From contig DATIEE010000015.1 of assembly GCA_035455925.1 (NCBI GenBank), positions 1 through 63,311 of the forward strand: a DNA stretch of 63,311 nt, in the 5' to 3' direction. The notes under the pieces were generated by a model. It saw only the letters and a list, made by a program, of their open reading frames with translations. It searched no databases and was not told where the DNA came from. The position numbers were made by a program, and so were the translations under genes. Source of the stretch: Candidatus Babeliales bacterium. GTDB lineage: Bacteria > Babelota > Babeliae > Babelales > Vermiphilaceae. Shown here one piece after another: positions 9,124 through 16,772 of the stretch (the first letter of the stretch is position 1; each line of letters opens with the position of its first letter).

Positions 9124-9552
9124 TTATGGATGAGATGGCGCTTGAGGAATATCTTGCACATAAGCTGCATTGTCATCAGTATCAAAATAAGTAACTGTTC
9201 TTTTATTCATATCTACATGATAGCGTGCAATACCGGCTAATGCGATATTTTGTAAAAAAACTATATATGTTGTTTCCTTGAATCTACGTTGTAGAAGAGC
9301 CTTCATAAAAAGTTCTTCATTAAATTTTTTTGTAACGGTAGTCAAAGGTAGATTGTCTTCATTGCAATTGATATGCCATACACCAAAGGGTCCATAAAAT
9401 GTCTTATCATATGTTGATGGTGAAACTTCATATGATGTTACACCTGCATTTCTAAGAGCTTCAAATTGTACGGGATAAGGCCATCCTTCTTTTTCCGCTT
9501 GTTTTAAAACCATTGCAATATTATTTATTTGTGATATGGTATTTTGTTCCAT
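9124..9552 (-). CDS. DUF1398 family protein (YbcV-like)
   Basis: 142 residues resembling the DUF1398/YbcV family: FEALRNAGVTSYEV near the N-terminus and the C-terminal AGIARYHVDMNKRTVTYFD. The family has no assigned biochemical role. Cytoplasmic, no signal peptide, single gene with AGAAAG upstream of the ATG. The last residues (QDIPQAPSHP) extend past the conserved core. Confidence 0.75.
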   Translation of the reverse strand: MEQNTISQINNIAMVLKQAEKEGWPYPVQFEALRNAGVTSYEVSPSTYDKTFYGPFGVWHINCNEDNLPLTTVTKKFNEELFMKALLQRRFKETTYIVFLQNIALAGIARYHVDMNKRTVTYFDTDDNAAYVQDIPQAPSHP

Positions 9553-9682
9553 AAATTTATCTTTCTATTTGTTAATACATTACAACTATTAATCAATATA
9601 CATATGTATCATTTTAAATCAAAATAACCGCTCATGCAATGCCATCGCAAATATTCATATTAATTTTTATTAATATATATTT

Positions 9683-9742
9683 TAACGTGAATTCGATCTA
9701 AAAAATGAGCAGAATAAGCTTTTTTAGATCGAATTCACGTTA
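9683..9742. repeat. Perfect 23-base inverted repeat
   Basis: Arms 9683-9705 and 9720-9742 are exact reverse complements with a 14-base loop. The arm contains GAATTCGATCTAAAAA. A degenerate copy of the right arm occurs at about 9911-9936 (TTTTTTAAGTCGAACTCAGG). Not a classical terminator, since no T-run follows the stem on either strand. Confidence 0.8.
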
Positions 9743-9791
9743 TATAAGCTTTTTTCCAATGATATTATATACTTAAAAAGGGTCTCAATAG

Positions 9792-9911
9792 TTAACATTC
9801 ACGATATCGTAGTCCAACATCATTGATTGTAAATGTTCCTTTAGCTTTAAGTGCATATGAATTACGTAAAAAGAAATCTTCAAGGTATAAAAAAAGCTCT
9901 ATACTATTGGT
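9792..9911 (-). pseudogene. Possible C-terminal gene remnant in the 433-base gap
   Basis: On the minus strand a stretch of about 35-40 codons is open and ends at TAA (9792-9794), with protein-like sequence (YLEDFFLRNSYALKAKGTFT then INDVGLRYREC). It has no convincing start and is preceded by stops. It may be the tail of a deleted gene. The rest of the 9553-9985 gap holds only the inverted repeat and AT-rich DNA. Confidence 0.25.
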
Positions 9912-9985
9912 TTTTTAAGTCGAACTCAGGTTATATTATACAAAAAAACGATGAACGAGTTAATGGTTAAAAATACATCACTGAT

Positions 9986-10471
9986 TTAACGTTTGGGGAT
10001 ATCAAAAAATTGATAGGCGTGTTGGGTGATTTTGAGGAATTTTTTTATTTCATCAAAAGGAATTGTTACTGTTTTGGTGTTAATTAACGGATGACATTGT
10101 AACGTTTGGTCTTTAAGAATCTCATCAAAGATAACGGTAACGGTATGGGTAGTATCATTGATAAGTCCCAAGATGGTTACTGAGCCTGGCGTTACACCTA
10201 AATATAGTTGCAGATCTTCTTCTGATGCAAAGCTCAGTTTTGATGCACCAAGTATAGTTTTTAGTTTTTTAAGATCTATCTGTTTTTCAGTGCTAACAAT
10301 AATGAGAAAATGTTGATTTGTTTTTTTATCATAGAGAAAAATATTTTTTATGGATTTACCTGGCATTTTTGGACAAAATTTTTCTGCTTGTTCGCACGTA
10401 AATACTGCTGGATGGTCAAAAGATTCATAAGCAATGTTATGATTATTCAAAAAAATATAAATGTTCATCAT
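9986..10471 (-). CDS. proX: Prolyl-tRNA editing protein (ProX / YbaK family)
   Basis: 161 residues of the YbaK/ProX aminoacyl-tRNA deacylase fold. The motif order is typical: YESFDHPAVFTCEQAE, GKSIKNIFLYDKK, then LGASKLSFASEEDL and LGVTPGSVTILGL. ProX-type proteins remove alanine or cysteine mischarged onto tRNA-Pro. AAGGAG upstream supports ATG at 10471 (or the adjacent second ATG). It lies 16 bases after tatD on the same strand, so the two are probably co-transcribed. Confidence 0.9.
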   Translation of the reverse strand: MMNIYIFLNNHNIAYESFDHPAVFTCEQAEKFCPKMPGKSIKNIFLYDKKTNQHFLIIVSTEKQIDLKKLKTILGASKLSFASEEDLQLYLGVTPGSVTILGLINDTTHTVTVIFDEILKDQTLQCHPLINTKTVTIPFDEIKKFLKITQHAYQFFDIPKR

Positions 10472-10486
10472 ACATGAGGCTCCTTA

Positions 10487-11320
10487 TTAGTTAGAATGCA
10501 TGCGCATGTATACATCATGAAGATTGAATAATGTTAATGCATTTTTTGTGGTTTGCTTAGCAATATTTTCAAAAGACTCACCACGTAATTCAGCAATAAA
10601 ATGAGCAATTGTTGCAATTTCTTTGGGATGGTTTTGTTTGCCACGAATACTTTGTGGGGGTAAAAATGGTGCATCAGTTTCTAGTACAATATTTTTTATA
10701 TCAATTGATTGAACAATGTCGCGGAGTATGTTGTTTTTTGGATAGGTTATGGTACCCCCAATGCCGAGCATAAAGCGCCAATCTGTTACTGTTGCTGCAA
10801 ATGATTGATCGTATGAGAAACAATGCATGACTGTCCGTGTAAGATTATTTTTGTATTCTTCTACTATGCGTAATGTTTCATCATATGCGTCACGACTATG
10901 AATAATGAGTGCAAGATCGTGTTCAAGGGCGAGTTCTATTTGCGCTTTAAATGCGTCACGTTGACGGTTAAAGTTGTAATCAGGATAATGGAAATCAATA
11001 CCGCATTCGCCAATACCAACAATTTTATTTTCAGTTTTTTTGAGCAACCATTTTTTGAGCAATATAAAGTCTTCTTGCCAGGTATCAGAATCATTGGGAT
11101 GAATACCAACAGTTGCAAAAATGGCATTAAATGTTTGTGCAAGTAATATGCAATTACTATTTTCAATGCTGCGTGTGCCAACATTAATAATTATAGAAAC
11201 GTTCTCTTTTTGTGCTTGTTCTAGGATGGTTTGTGCGTTTGGTAAATCCGATTTTTCTAAAGGAGTATCGAAAGTTTTTTTTATCATCATATTTATGTGG
11301 CAATGAGTATCAATGAGCAT
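10487..11320 (-). CDS. tatD: TatD-family metal-dependent hydrolase / DNase
   Basis: 277 residues, TIM-barrel amidohydrolase-type fold. Metal-binding motifs: N-terminal DTHCHINM, GIGECGIDFHY, HSRDAYDE, MHCFSYD and LETDAPFLPP, all as in TatD/YcfH. The enzymes hydrolyse DNA or act as 3'-5' exonucleases. AAGGAC precedes the ATG. First gene of a pair with the prolyl-tRNA editing gene. Confidence 0.93.
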   Translation of the reverse strand: MLIDTHCHINMMIKKTFDTPLEKSDLPNAQTILEQAQKENVSIIINVGTRSIENSNCILLAQTFNAIFATVGIHPNDSDTWQEDFILLKKWLLKKTENKIVGIGECGIDFHYPDYNFNRQRDAFKAQIELALEHDLALIIHSRDAYDETLRIVEEYKNNLTRTVMHCFSYDQSFAATVTDWRFMLGIGGTITYPKNNILRDIVQSIDIKNIVLETDAPFLPPQSIRGKQNHPKEIATIAHFIAELRGESFENIAKQTTKNALTLFNLHDVYMRMHSN

Positions 11321-11380
11321 AATAAAGTCCTTATTACATAATTTTTTGAATATAATTGTTGTAAAATAATGTTAATAAAT

Positions 11381-11409
11381 TTGACAAATTTTTCTGAAAT
11401 TATTATATC
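11381..11409 (+). promoter_or_regulatory. Promoter for the HU gene
   Basis: TTGACA (11381-11386), 17-base spacer, TATATC (11404-11409). It implies a leader of about 110 bases before the HU start codon. Confidence 0.5.
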
Positions 11410-11524
11410 TTACAGCATTGTAGTATTATTTAGTCTATCGTGAGATTAAATTTTTAAAAGAAAGTTTTAGTGAAGAAACAGTGTTTATTTCAATCATTTT
11501 TACTAACCATTATGAGGAGTCCTT

Positions 11525-11812
11525 ATGAATAAGAGCGAATTAATAAATGAGCTCAGTGAAGAGACAACATTCAGTAAAATGGATGTTACTCGAGTACTTG
11601 ATTCGTTAACACGCGTTGTAAGCCGTGCATTAAAGAAAGGTGAAAAAGTTTCCATTACAGGGTTTGGGAGCTTTTGGATTTCTTGCCGACCAGCTCGTAA
11701 AGGAATCAATCCAGCAACAAAAGAACGTATCGATCTGCCTGAAATCAGTATTCCTCGTTTTAAAGCTGGCAAAAGTTTACGTGAAGTTGTTCGTTCAGTA
11801 AGACTAAATTAA
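11525..11812 (+). CDS. hup: HU/IHF-family DNA-binding protein
   Basis: 95 residues, complete HU fold: MNKSELINELSEETTFSK N-terminal helices, GFGSFWI beta-hairpin, and the arm RPARKGINPATKERIDLPE with the conserved Asn-Pro that intercalates DNA, ending in FKAGKSLREVV. Bends and compacts chromosomal DNA. GAGGAG precedes the ATG, its own promoter lies at 11381 and a strong terminator follows, so it is monocistronic and probably highly expressed. Confidence 0.96.
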   Translation: MNKSELINELSEETTFSKMDVTRVLDSLTRVVSRALKKGEKVSITGFGSFWISCRPARKGINPATKERIDLPEISIPRFKAGKSLREVVRSVRLN

Positions 11813-11843
11813 CTAAAAAATTTTCGCAAGAAAGTTTTTACAC

Positions 11844-11887
11844 AACAACTAAGGTTGCTTGATTGCCGCCTTAGTTGTTATTTTTTT
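11844..11887 (+). terminator. Intrinsic terminator after HU
   Basis: 11-base perfect stem (AACAACTAAGG at 11844-11854 with CCTTAGTTGTT at 11869-11879) followed by a run of seven T. Confidence 0.85.
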
Positions 11888-11994
11888 ATACATTTTTGAA
11901 AATAAAATTCTTTTGTGCATAGCCAAGAGTATTGTTTTTGAGTATTATTATAAAAGATTTGTTTAAATTAGGTATTCTATATGTAGAGGTATAT

Positions 11995-13230
11995 ATGATT
12001 GATCTTAGCTTATTGCGTGAAAACCCTGATTTATTTATTGCTTCTCTTAAAAAAAAAGACCCTAATTATGATGTAATGCGATTAATAAGCTTGGATAAGG
12101 AGCTTCGTAAAGTTCGCGTTGATGTTGAATCATTACGTCATCGTAAAAATGAGTTAGCAAAAGAAGGCCGTGGAGGCATAACGCAAGAGTTGCGTGAACA
12201 ATCCATTGATGTAAACAATCAATTAAAAGAAAAAGAACAAGTACTGAGCGTTTTAGAACCTGAATTTACTCATTATTATCTTGCTTGTCCTAACATTGTA
12301 CAGAATGAAGTTCCCACAGGTAATAAGGAAGCGAATTGCGTAGTAAGTTTGTTTGGTAAAAAGCCTCTATATTCATTCGAATTAAAAAATCATCTTGAAT
12401 TAGGAGAAAGCCTTGGGTGGTTAGATTTTCAAACAGCGGCAAAAGTGAGTGGTGCTGACGTTGCTTTGTATAAAGATGATGGCGTTAGATTACTTTTTTC
12501 TTTGGCTATGTTTATGCTTAAGCATAACAATAAGCATGGTTTTAATTTTGTTTTACCATCTGTCTTTGTTAACGAAAAATCCTTGGAAACTACCGGTAAC
12601 TTTCCTAAATTTAGAGACCAAGTGTTTGCCATTCCAGAAGATAATTTCTTTTTAACACCTACATCTGAAGTTAATTTAACTAATATGTACCGTGACCATA
12701 TTTTTATGAGAGAAGATCTTCCCGTACGCATGACAGCGTTCACCAGTTGTTTTAGACGTGAAAGTGGTGGTTATGGTTCTAGTGAGCGTGGTTTAATTAG
12801 AATGCGTCAGTTTGAAAAAGTAGAAATTGTTTCTCTTTGTGATCCTGAAAAGTCTGAGCAAGAACATGAACGTATGCTTGCATGCGCTGAAGGTATTTTA
12901 CAGGCTTTAGGTCTGCATTATCGTGTTATGTTATTAGCAGCACAGGATGCTTCATGGTCATCGGCAAAAACGTATGATATTGAAATTTGGTGTCCTGGCC
13001 AAAATGAATATAAAGAGGTTTCTTCAATCAGTAATTGTACTGATTTTCAAGCACGTCGCGGAATGATACGGTTTAAGGATAAACCGGATGGTAAAACGCA
13101 ATTAGTACATACGCTCAATGGTTCTTCTTTAGCATTACCACGATTAATGGTAGCGTTAATGGAAACATATCAGCAGTCTGATGGCACTATTATTATTCCC
13201 GATATTTTGAAAAAAGAAGGTCTGTTTTAA
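11995..13230 (+). CDS. serS: Seryl-tRNA synthetase
   Basis: Charges tRNA-Ser. From the ATG at 11995 (GAGG upstream) the protein starts MIDLSLLRENPDLF as expected; a TTG further upstream is in frame but would add a spurious leader. The N-terminal coiled-coil arm spans about 28-100. Class II motif 2 is CFRRESGGYGSSERGLIRMR with QFEKVE, and motif 3 is LNGSSLALPRLMVALMETYQ. 411 residues, normal length. The stop overlaps the next ATG (TAATG), so translation of the small downstream membrane protein is coupled. Confidence 0.96.
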   Translation: MIDLSLLRENPDLFIASLKKKDPNYDVMRLISLDKELRKVRVDVESLRHRKNELAKEGRGGITQELREQSIDVNNQLKEKEQVLSVLEPEFTHYYLACPNIVQNEVPTGNKEANCVVSLFGKKPLYSFELKNHLELGESLGWLDFQTAAKVSGADVALYKDDGVRLLFSLAMFMLKHNNKHGFNFVLPSVFVNEKSLETTGNFPKFRDQVFAIPEDNFFLTPTSEVNLTNMYRDHIFMREDLPVRMTAFTSCFRRESGGYGSSERGLIRMRQFEKVEIVSLCDPEKSEQEHERMLACAEGILQALGLHYRVMLLAAQDASWSSAKTYDIEIWCPGQNEYKEVSSISNCTDFQARRGMIRFKDKPDGKTQLVHTLNGSSLALPRLMVALMETYQQSDGTIIIPDILKKEGLF

Positions 13231-13586
13231 TGCGAAAAAAAATGATTCCAATTTTTGCAGGAGCTATGTTTTTTCTTGTTTATAACTCTTTTTTTGCTTG
13301 TTATTATGATGTGTATACAAGCGTAGTCTTTTTTTTATCTTTGATCATTGTAGAAACTTTTACTGTTTGTTGTTCTCCGGCAGAATTAGTTGGTGTGGGG
13401 CATGAGAATAAAGCAGTTATTTGGTATGAATTTATCAGGCTGTTTATTATTATATTAATTTCTATGCTGTGGTTGTTAGGTGCTCGATGGTATCATTATT
13501 CATTCTTTATTTATTTTAATATGCCTTTTTTTATTTGGATAGGAATGGAGTATAAGTTGTTCAGAAAAATTATGTGTAAAACATGA
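13230..13586 (+). CDS. Small membrane protein, unknown, coupled to serS
   Basis: 118 residues with four hydrophobic helices (about 8-25, 30-48, 68-85, 90-108) and aromatic-rich ends. Not recognised. Its ATG overlaps the serS stop. The DUF58 gene starts 18 bases after it, so it probably belongs with the DUF58 cluster and could be its membrane partner; that is inference from context. Confidence 0.65.
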   Translation: MRKKMIPIFAGAMFFLVYNSFFACYYDVYTSVVFFLSLIIVETFTVCCSPAELVGVGHENKAVIWYEFIRLFIIILISMLWLLGARWYHYSFFIYFNMPFFIWIGMEYKLFRKIMCKT

Positions 13587-13603
13587 TCAGATTGGTGATT
13601 TAA

Positions 13604-14494
13604 ATGGTAGAGAAAAAAAAATTAATATCTCCAGAAATTGCACATAAAATAAAACAGCTAGAGATTTTTACACGGCGCTTACTTAATGGATCCTTGGTAG
13701 GAGATAGTCGTTCTGCTATCAAAGGAACTGGTTTTGAATTTGATCAAATTCGTGAATATAGTTTTGGTGATGATATTCGTTTTATTGATTGGAAAGCATC
13801 AGCACGGAGCAATAAGTTATTAGTAAAGCAGTATATTGAAGAGCGCAGTAGAACTATATTTTTGGCAGTTGATGTTTCACAATCGAGTATTTTTGGTTCT
13901 AGCGTTACTAATAAACATACACGTATCACCGAACTTGCGAGTGTGTTAGCATTGGTTGCTCACCATGGTAAAGACCACGTAGGACTTTTGTTGTTTTCGG
14001 ATAACATTGAGGAATATATACCGCCAGCAAGTAGCTTGCATCATGTACATCGTGTTGTTGAATGTATACTGGGCTTTGCGCCAAAAAAATCAACAACAGA
14101 TACATCAAAAGCATTACAGCACCTGCTTTCTGTAAAAAAAAGTGATGCGATTGTATTTCTTATTTCAGATTTTATTGATGATGAGTTGGATACATATCTT
14201 GCGCAAGCTGCTTGTAAATATGATCTTATTGCAGTTCGTTGCTTGGATGTGAATGAAAAAATAATGCCACCAGTCGGTTTTATTACGGTAGAAGACATGG
14301 AAACTGGCGAGTTTGTTGAGCTTGATTTGCGTAATAATTCTAGTGGTGATGTAAAAAAGTTTTTAGCTACTCGTATTGATGAGCAGAATATGTTATTTAA
14401 ACGACGTGGCATTGATTTTTTTGAAGTATCATCAGAAAAACATGATTATTTATCTGATATGGTTAAATTTTTTAGACGTCGCATGATGTATTAA
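13604..14494 (+). CDS. DUF58 / von Willebrand A-like protein
   Basis: 296 residues. The family hallmark GDDIRFIDWKASARSNKL is at about residues 55-72, followed by FLAVDVSQSS, a MIDAS-like DxSxS metal site, and VFLISDFID. DUF58 proteins usually lie next to MoxR AAA+ ATPases and BatA/B proteins, where they may act in chaperone-like or stress-tolerance systems. Here a MoxR gene is missing from the neighbourhood. The downstream gene with a single helix looks like the usual DUF4381-type partner. Confidence 0.88.
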   Translation: MVEKKKLISPEIAHKIKQLEIFTRRLLNGSLVGDSRSAIKGTGFEFDQIREYSFGDDIRFIDWKASARSNKLLVKQYIEERSRTIFLAVDVSQSSIFGSSVTNKHTRITELASVLALVAHHGKDHVGLLLFSDNIEEYIPPASSLHHVHRVVECILGFAPKKSTTDTSKALQHLLSVKKSDAIVFLISDFIDDELDTYLAQAACKYDLIAVRCLDVNEKIMPPVGFITVEDMETGEFVELDLRNNSSGDVKKFLATRIDEQNMLFKRRGIDFFEVSSEKHDYLSDMVKFFRRRMMY

Positions 14495-14539
14495 AAGAAT
14501 TTTTGTTATAATTTTTGTATACTATGAGTAGTTAAAAAT

Positions 14540-15055
14540 ATGAAGTTAAATGAAAAAACTGGTTTATATGAAAATTATGGGCTGTGGCATGTTCCGTTTT
14601 GGCAAACACAAAAATTTCAGTTGGCGGTAGAAATTTTTGCATGTTTGGTTGTGTTATGTTCAGCGTTTTTTTTAATCAGAAAATATATGCAGTATCGTAA
14701 AAGAAAAAAATTAGTTCTGTGGGATCAAGCACTTTTAGAGTTGAGTTATTTAAAAAGAGATCAAAAAGTAGACGTTGCTCATGGTAAAGAATTTTATTTA
14801 ACGGTATCGGTTTTACTGAAAAAGTATTTTCAGGATCGTTTTGGTTATGATTTGGTGAGTAAAACTGATGATGAGGCAGTTCAGTATTTGCAAGAACATT
14901 ATACAGATCTGCATGGGGTTGAAGAAATCAAAAAATTACTGCAGGGCAGCGAAATTATTAAATTTGCTAATGCTCAAGCAGCTCAAGAACAAATCGAACA
15001 TGATTATCTTTGTGCTACTGCAATAATCACCCGAACCATTCCAGTAAGAAAATAG
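14540..15055 (+). CDS. Single-pass membrane protein, DUF4381-like partner of DUF58
   Basis: 171 residues: short N-terminal extracytoplasmic segment (YGLWHVPFW), one membrane helix at about 28-46, a basic stop-transfer stretch (RKYMQYRKRKK) and a helical cytoplasmic domain with FYLTVSVLLKKYFQDRFGYD. This architecture and its place directly after a DUF58 gene match DUF4381-type proteins of MoxR/Bat clusters, but sequence identity is not obvious by eye. Confidence 0.6.
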   Translation: MKLNEKTGLYENYGLWHVPFWQTQKFQLAVEIFACLVVLCSAFFLIRKYMQYRKRKKLVLWDQALLELSYLKRDQKVDVAHGKEFYLTVSVLLKKYFQDRFGYDLVSKTDDEAVQYLQEHYTDLHGVEEIKKLLQGSEIIKFANAQAAQEQIEHDYLCATAIITRTIPVRK

Positions 15056-15132
15056 CTAATATTTTTTGCAATAAATAGCAAAAAATAGATACTTTTTATT
15101 GACAAGAATAACAAAGTAGAATTCTCGCCTAT

Positions 15133-15161
15133 TTGACAAAATTATAAATTTCAAATAGATT
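15133..15161 (+). promoter_or_regulatory. Promoter in the conserved leader of glycine-zipper gene 1
   Basis: TTGACA (15133-15138), 17 bases, TAGATT (15156-15161). The surrounding block of about 95 bases (15121-15215) is closely repeated upstream of the paralogue at 16341. Confidence 0.5.
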
Positions 15162-15214
15162 TATATTAAAGGTAAATTGCCTCAAAATCTATATAAATAT
15201 AAGATATTTTTTTT

Positions 15215-15643
15215 ATGAACATGAAATATATAATGCTTTCGGCATTTATGATCAGTGCGGTTTTTGCGAGTTCAGTTATGGTAGCAGAAGTTCCTCTAAT
15301 GTCTCTAGATTTCCTTGATAAAGCAGCGTCAGTGATAGTAGTAGGGACAGCAGGTGCAACAGCAGGATGCATAGTTGTAGGACAAAAAGGAGCTGCTCTT
15401 GGAGCTACCTATGGCGCAAGGTTAGGATCCATTGCAGGACCAGCAGGAGCTCTAGCAGGCGGAGTGATAGGTGTGGTAGGTGGTGGAGCAGTTGGAGCGG
15501 TAGCTGGATATACCGGGTTAGTTATATTTAAAGCATTACATAATGAGATCAAAAAAATAACATTAAAATTAAGTATTTTTAGAAGCATTTTTATGCTATT
15601 TGACTTATTTTCTATTTGTGATATGATTTATGGTAAGTGCTGA
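15215..15643 (+). CDS. Exported glycine-zipper protein, copy 1
   Basis: 142 residues. A signal peptide (residues 1-25, MNMKYIMLSAFMISAVFASS) precedes a Gly/Ala-rich hydrophobic domain (about 40-110) with GxxxG and GxxxGxxxG spacing such as AGALAGGVIGVVGGGAVGAV, typical of glycine-zipper membrane domains that self-associate. A last hydrophobic helix follows. The function is unknown; glycine-zipper proteins include envelope structural and pore-forming proteins. Paralogue of the gene at 16341, sharing the signal peptide and the upstream leader. Confidence 0.75.
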   Translation: MNMKYIMLSAFMISAVFASSVMVAEVPLMSLDFLDKAASVIVVGTAGATAGCIVVGQKGAALGATYGARLGSIAGPAGALAGGVIGVVGGGAVGAVAGYTGLVIFKALHNEIKKITLKLSIFRSIFMLFDLFSICDMIYGKC

Positions 15644-15726
15644 TTTAATAATTATTGAGTTAGTTGTAATAGTAAGAAGAATTAAAAGTATTAATATAAT
15701 ATATTTTATTTAGAAAGGATGCAGTT

Positions 15727-16149
15727 ATGACTAGGAAAAATATATCCTTGGTTGCATTATTGGCAGTTGGTAGTTTTTTGAGTGCTAATATGGATGCTTT
15801 TTTTACTAAAAAGCAGCGAGAGGCTAGACAAGAGGCTGCTCATATGCAACAACGACGCGCAGCTGAAGGAACATGGCAATATAAAGAATTGATGCAACTT
15901 GATGAAAGAGAACGTACTATTCGTACAATTCATTCCGTTGCTCAAAAAAACTGTAAAGAAAACAATTCAGTCTATAGTTGCGAAGAAGCTAAGTTGATGG
16001 AAGAAATTTTAACTCAACTAAATGCTGAACGATTACCGTTATGTAATGCTGCAACCACAACGACAGAATATCAAACATGGCATATGGAAGCTTTTGGAAG
16101 AAAGTCTGAGCCCTATGTTTATGAAGAAGAGAACAATTTGAAGCAATAA
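15727..16149 (+). CDS. Small exported protein, unknown
   Basis: 140 residues with a signal peptide (about 1-20) and a helical, charged mature part rich in Glu, Gln and Arg. Two cysteines near residues 77 and 86 (KNCKENN, YSCEEA) may form a disulfide, with a third near 111. No family recognised. AAAGGATG upstream supports the start. It lies between the two glycine-zipper paralogues and ends in a strong terminator. Confidence 0.65.
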   Translation: MTRKNISLVALLAVGSFLSANMDAFFTKKQREARQEAAHMQQRRAAEGTWQYKELMQLDERERTIRTIHSVAQKNCKENNSVYSCEEAKLMEEILTQLNAERLPLCNAATTTTEYQTWHMEAFGRKSEPYVYEEENNLKQ

Positions 16150-16182
16150 ATTCTTTGTAATGGTTTGCTCTGAATTATTAAT

Positions 16183-16219
16183 AAAACACCTCGCTAATAA
16201 ACTTAGCGAGGTGTTTTTT
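16183..16219 (+). terminator. Strong intrinsic terminator
   Basis: 15-base stem AAAACACCTCGCTAA / TTAGCGAGGTGTTTT (16183-16197 and 16203-16217) with a 5-base loop, followed by further T residues. One of the clearest terminators in the window. Confidence 0.92.
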
Positions 16220-16261
16220 ATGTTACTTTATAAATAGAAAAAAGGTATGATTCTCGCCTAT

Positions 16262-16290
16262 TTGACTAAGTTATAAATTTCAAATAGATT
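16262..16290 (+). promoter_or_regulatory. Promoter in the conserved leader of glycine-zipper gene 2
   Basis: TTGACT (16262-16267), 17 bases, TAGATT (16285-16290), within the leader block duplicated from 15121-15215. Confidence 0.5.
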
Positions 16291-16340
16291 TATATGGTGT
16301 GTAAATTGCCTCAAAATCTATATAAATATAAGGTGTTTTT

Positions 16341-16667
16341 ATGAACATGAAATATATAATATTTTCAGCGCTGATGATTAATACAGTTTTTACCAGTAGT
16401 GTATTTGCACAAGGTAAAATAGTATCACCTGTGGTGGCTTTCTGCTTAGGAGGAGGATTGATGAGTTCAGTAGCAGGATGTGCGATTGCAGCACGAAAAG
16501 GAGCAATAGCTGGTAGTAAATATGGAATAAAATTAGGTAGAATAGGTGGGATTACAGGAGCTGTAGCAGGAACCGTAATTGGTGGAACATCAGGAGCGAT
16601 AGTAGGTGGGATTAGTGGAATATCTTTCATGCTTTTTATGCCTGTTGGACTTATCGTTAAAAAGTAA
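16341..16667 (+). CDS. Exported glycine-zipper protein, copy 2
   Basis: 108 residues. The signal peptide (MNMKYIIFSALMINTVFTSS) is nearly the same as in the paralogue at 15215. The mature part is a Gly/Ala/Ile-rich zipper domain (AGSKYGIKLGRIGGITGAVA) but lacks the C-terminal helix of copy 1. The duplicated 5' leader suggests the two are regulated alike. Function unknown. Confidence 0.75.
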   Translation: MNMKYIIFSALMINTVFTSSVFAQGKIVSPVVAFCLGGGLMSSVAGCAIAARKGAIAGSKYGIKLGRIGGITGAVAGTVIGGTSGAIVGGISGISFMLFMPVGLIVKK

Positions 16668-16707
16668 TCTAAGAATAAGAATGATACAGTTGATGTTCAA
16701 TAAAGAT

Positions 16708-16740
16708 AGCCTGTTACTAATAGTTTGTAGCAGGCTGTTT
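16708..16740. terminator. Terminator between glycine-zipper gene 2 and the ligase gene
   Basis: Stem AGCCTGTTAC / GTAGCAGGCT (16708-16717, 16727-16736) with one G-T pair, followed by GTTTGTG. It lies between convergent genes and may serve both. Confidence 0.65.
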
Positions 16741-16772
16741 GTGTTTGTGAATGTAAACATTCATGAGTAAAA

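Noticed and set aside
9553-9985. Insertion sequence with terminal inverted repeats
   Set aside because: The arms are only 14 bases apart, with no transposase or target duplication.
10898-11146. Small frames antisense to tatD
   Set aside because: Lie wholly inside the conserved tatD gene without start signals.
11821-11995. T-box or other leader element upstream of serS
   Set aside because: Only the HU terminator is visible; no T-box sequence or alternative hairpins.
16280-16630. Pro/Ala-rich reading frame antisense to glycine-zipper gene 2
   Set aside because: Its Pro-rich composition is the mirror of the Gly codons on the coding strand; no ribosome site and it covers the conserved leader.
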